Source: an uncultured Kouleothrix sp. (GTDB taxonomy: Bacteria; Chloroflexota; Chloroflexia; Chloroflexales; Roseiflexaceae). From it: 5,795 nucleotides of DNA. How positions within the stretch are numbered: the first letter of the stretch is position 1; the number at the start of each line of letters is the position of its first letter. Positions 5,077 through 5,795 of this stretch are shown here, piece by piece. Below the pieces are notes generated by a model. That model did no database searches, was not told where the DNA came from, and worked only from the letters and a program-made list of their open reading frames with translations. A program made the position numbers and the translations under genes. The stretch spans positions 1 through 5,795 of the forward strand of contig CALLYN010000124.1 of NCBI GenBank assembly GCA_937858455.1, read 5' to 3'.

Positions 5077-5795
5077 CTACTCCGGTACGAGCATGAGCCG
5101 TGCCACGGTCGCATCTTCGACGCGCGTGCGGCTCCAGGGCATTGGGTGGTACTGCATCTTCAGGTAGGGCTGCACCAGGTCGGCGTAGTGGCGGCTGCCG
5201 GGCTGCCCCGATTGCCCGCTCGGCAGAATGCTCTGGCTCGCGTCCCAGTGGCCTACATCGCAGATCTGGCGGTACGACGGCGCCGTGTAGGACGGCTGCG
5301 CGGCGTAATGGCGCGGCGCGAAGCCCATCCGCACGGTGTCGGCATCGCCGCCAATCGCGAACGGGCCACGGTTAAACAGCCGCGCCAGCGCCGGCACCGC
5401 GCTCAGCGGGTGGCGCAGCGTCAGCGTGTGCAGCCGGCCGTAGCGCCATTCGCTCACCTGCTCGCCCAGCTCGGCGCGTAGATCGGCCAGCGTCGCGTCC
5501 CACGCATCGCTCAGCAGGTCGTCGCCGCTACGCCCGGCCGGCAGCCAGGCGTCGTCGCGCGCGGCCAGGCGCGCCAGCAAGAGCGGCAGCGCCCGCCACA
5601 GGTATGTCTCGCCCAGCAGGCCCGCGAAGGCGCCCAGCCCTGCCGTACGAGCTAGCGGGCCGGCGACCTCGGCATAGGACTGCGCCAGCAGGTGCTCGCG
5701 CAGCCGCGCGTAGATCGCGCCAGCCAGGCTGTCGGCGGTCAGCTCGCCATCCCAGCCCGCAAGCGCGTCGCGCGCGGCGCGCGCCAGCGGCGTCT
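5077..5795 (-). CDS. Penicillin acylase family protein, C-terminal part
   Basis: The frame stays open to the right edge, giving the last 238 residues of an Ntn-hydrolase of the penicillin amidase (acylase) family. Family landmarks seen, numbered from the window edge, are WDGELTADSLAGAIYARLR (14-32), HTLTLRHPLS (122-131), FNRGPFAIGGDADT (140-153), APSYRQICDVGHWDAS (171-186), ILPSGQSGQPGSRHYADL (189-206) and YHPMPWSR (215-222), with a short tail ending in LVPE. Members are made as precursors of roughly 750-850 residues that cut themselves into alpha and beta chains. The beta chain begins with the catalytic serine. This fragment is the end of the beta chain, so the catalytic serine and any export signal are outside the window. 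Family enzymes hydrolyse amide bonds of substrates such as beta-lactams or acyl-homoserine lactones; which applies here cannot be told. TTG at 5580 is not a start: matching sequence continues upstream. DUF427 follows 50 nt downstream. Confidence 0.92.
   Translation of the reverse strand, partial: TPLARAARDALAGWDGELTADSLAGAIYARLREHLLAQSYAEVAGPLARTAGLGAFAGLLGETYLWRALPLLLARLAARDDAWLPAGRSGDDLLSDAWDATLADLRAELGEQVSEWRYGRLHTLTLRHPLSAVPALARLFNRGPFAIGGDADTVRMGFAPRHYAAQPSYTAPSYRQICDVGHWDASQSILPSGQSGQPGSRHYADLVQPYLKMQYHPMPWSRTRVEDATVARLMLVPE

Noticed and set aside
4463..5481. Plus-strand open frames opposite DUF427 and the acylase
   Set aside because: They are antisense shadows: arginine/alanine-rich with no domain pattern, while the minus strand carries complete family signatures.
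1..5795. A new defence, CRISPR or mobile genetic system
   Set aside because: No nuclease, transposase, integrase, phage gene, spaced repeat array or toxin-antitoxin pair is visible on either strand.

Overview
The window is GC-rich bacterial DNA, roughly two-thirds G+C by eye, with strong preference for G or C at third codon positions. It carries seven recognisable protein genes or gene parts. The mix of an XPB/Ssl2-type helicase-associated protein directly before recO, a PH-SHOCT membrane protein, a trimeric purine nucleoside phosphorylase, a DUF427 protein and a penicillin-acylase-family enzyme fits a filamentous Chloroflexota bacterium (Roseiflexus/Kouleothrix-like). This is an inference from gene content and style. 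An actinobacterium is less likely but not excluded.

Layout. Positions 1 to about 240 look like the end of an unrelated membrane-protein gene on the minus strand, whose stop overlaps a possible next start in an ATGA. From about 263 to 1003 the plus strand encodes only the C-terminal part of a helicase-associated protein. The two do not belong together, so a junction lies between about 205 and 262 (assembly chimera or real rearrangement). Plus-strand genes follow: recO (1044-1796), a two-TM PH/SHOCT protein (1853-2533), a 236-nt intergenic region with a tight hairpin and a perfect 15-bp inverted repeat, punA-type purine nucleoside phosphorylase (2770-3594), a hairpin-rich 109-nt gap, and a metallo-beta-lactamase-fold hydrolase (3704-4435). 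The MBL gene converges on a minus-strand pair: DUF427 (4529-5026), preceded by the C-terminal 238 residues of a penicillin acylase family protein that runs off the right edge (5077-5795). The convergent gap contains perfect hairpins.

How they work together. The helicase-associated protein and recO sit 40 nt apart and could be co-transcribed; both relate to DNA metabolism. The remaining genes look like ordinary housekeeping or accessory metabolism (purine salvage, hydrolases) without an obvious shared pathway. I see no rRNA, tRNA, CRISPR array, transposase or phage gene, and no convincing new multi-gene system. The points most worth checking are the 5' junction, the structured 2635-2671 palindrome with four TGTCC/GGACA half-sites, and the hairpins at gene ends that lack the usual T-tracts. 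No stretch longer than 300 nt is without a gene.
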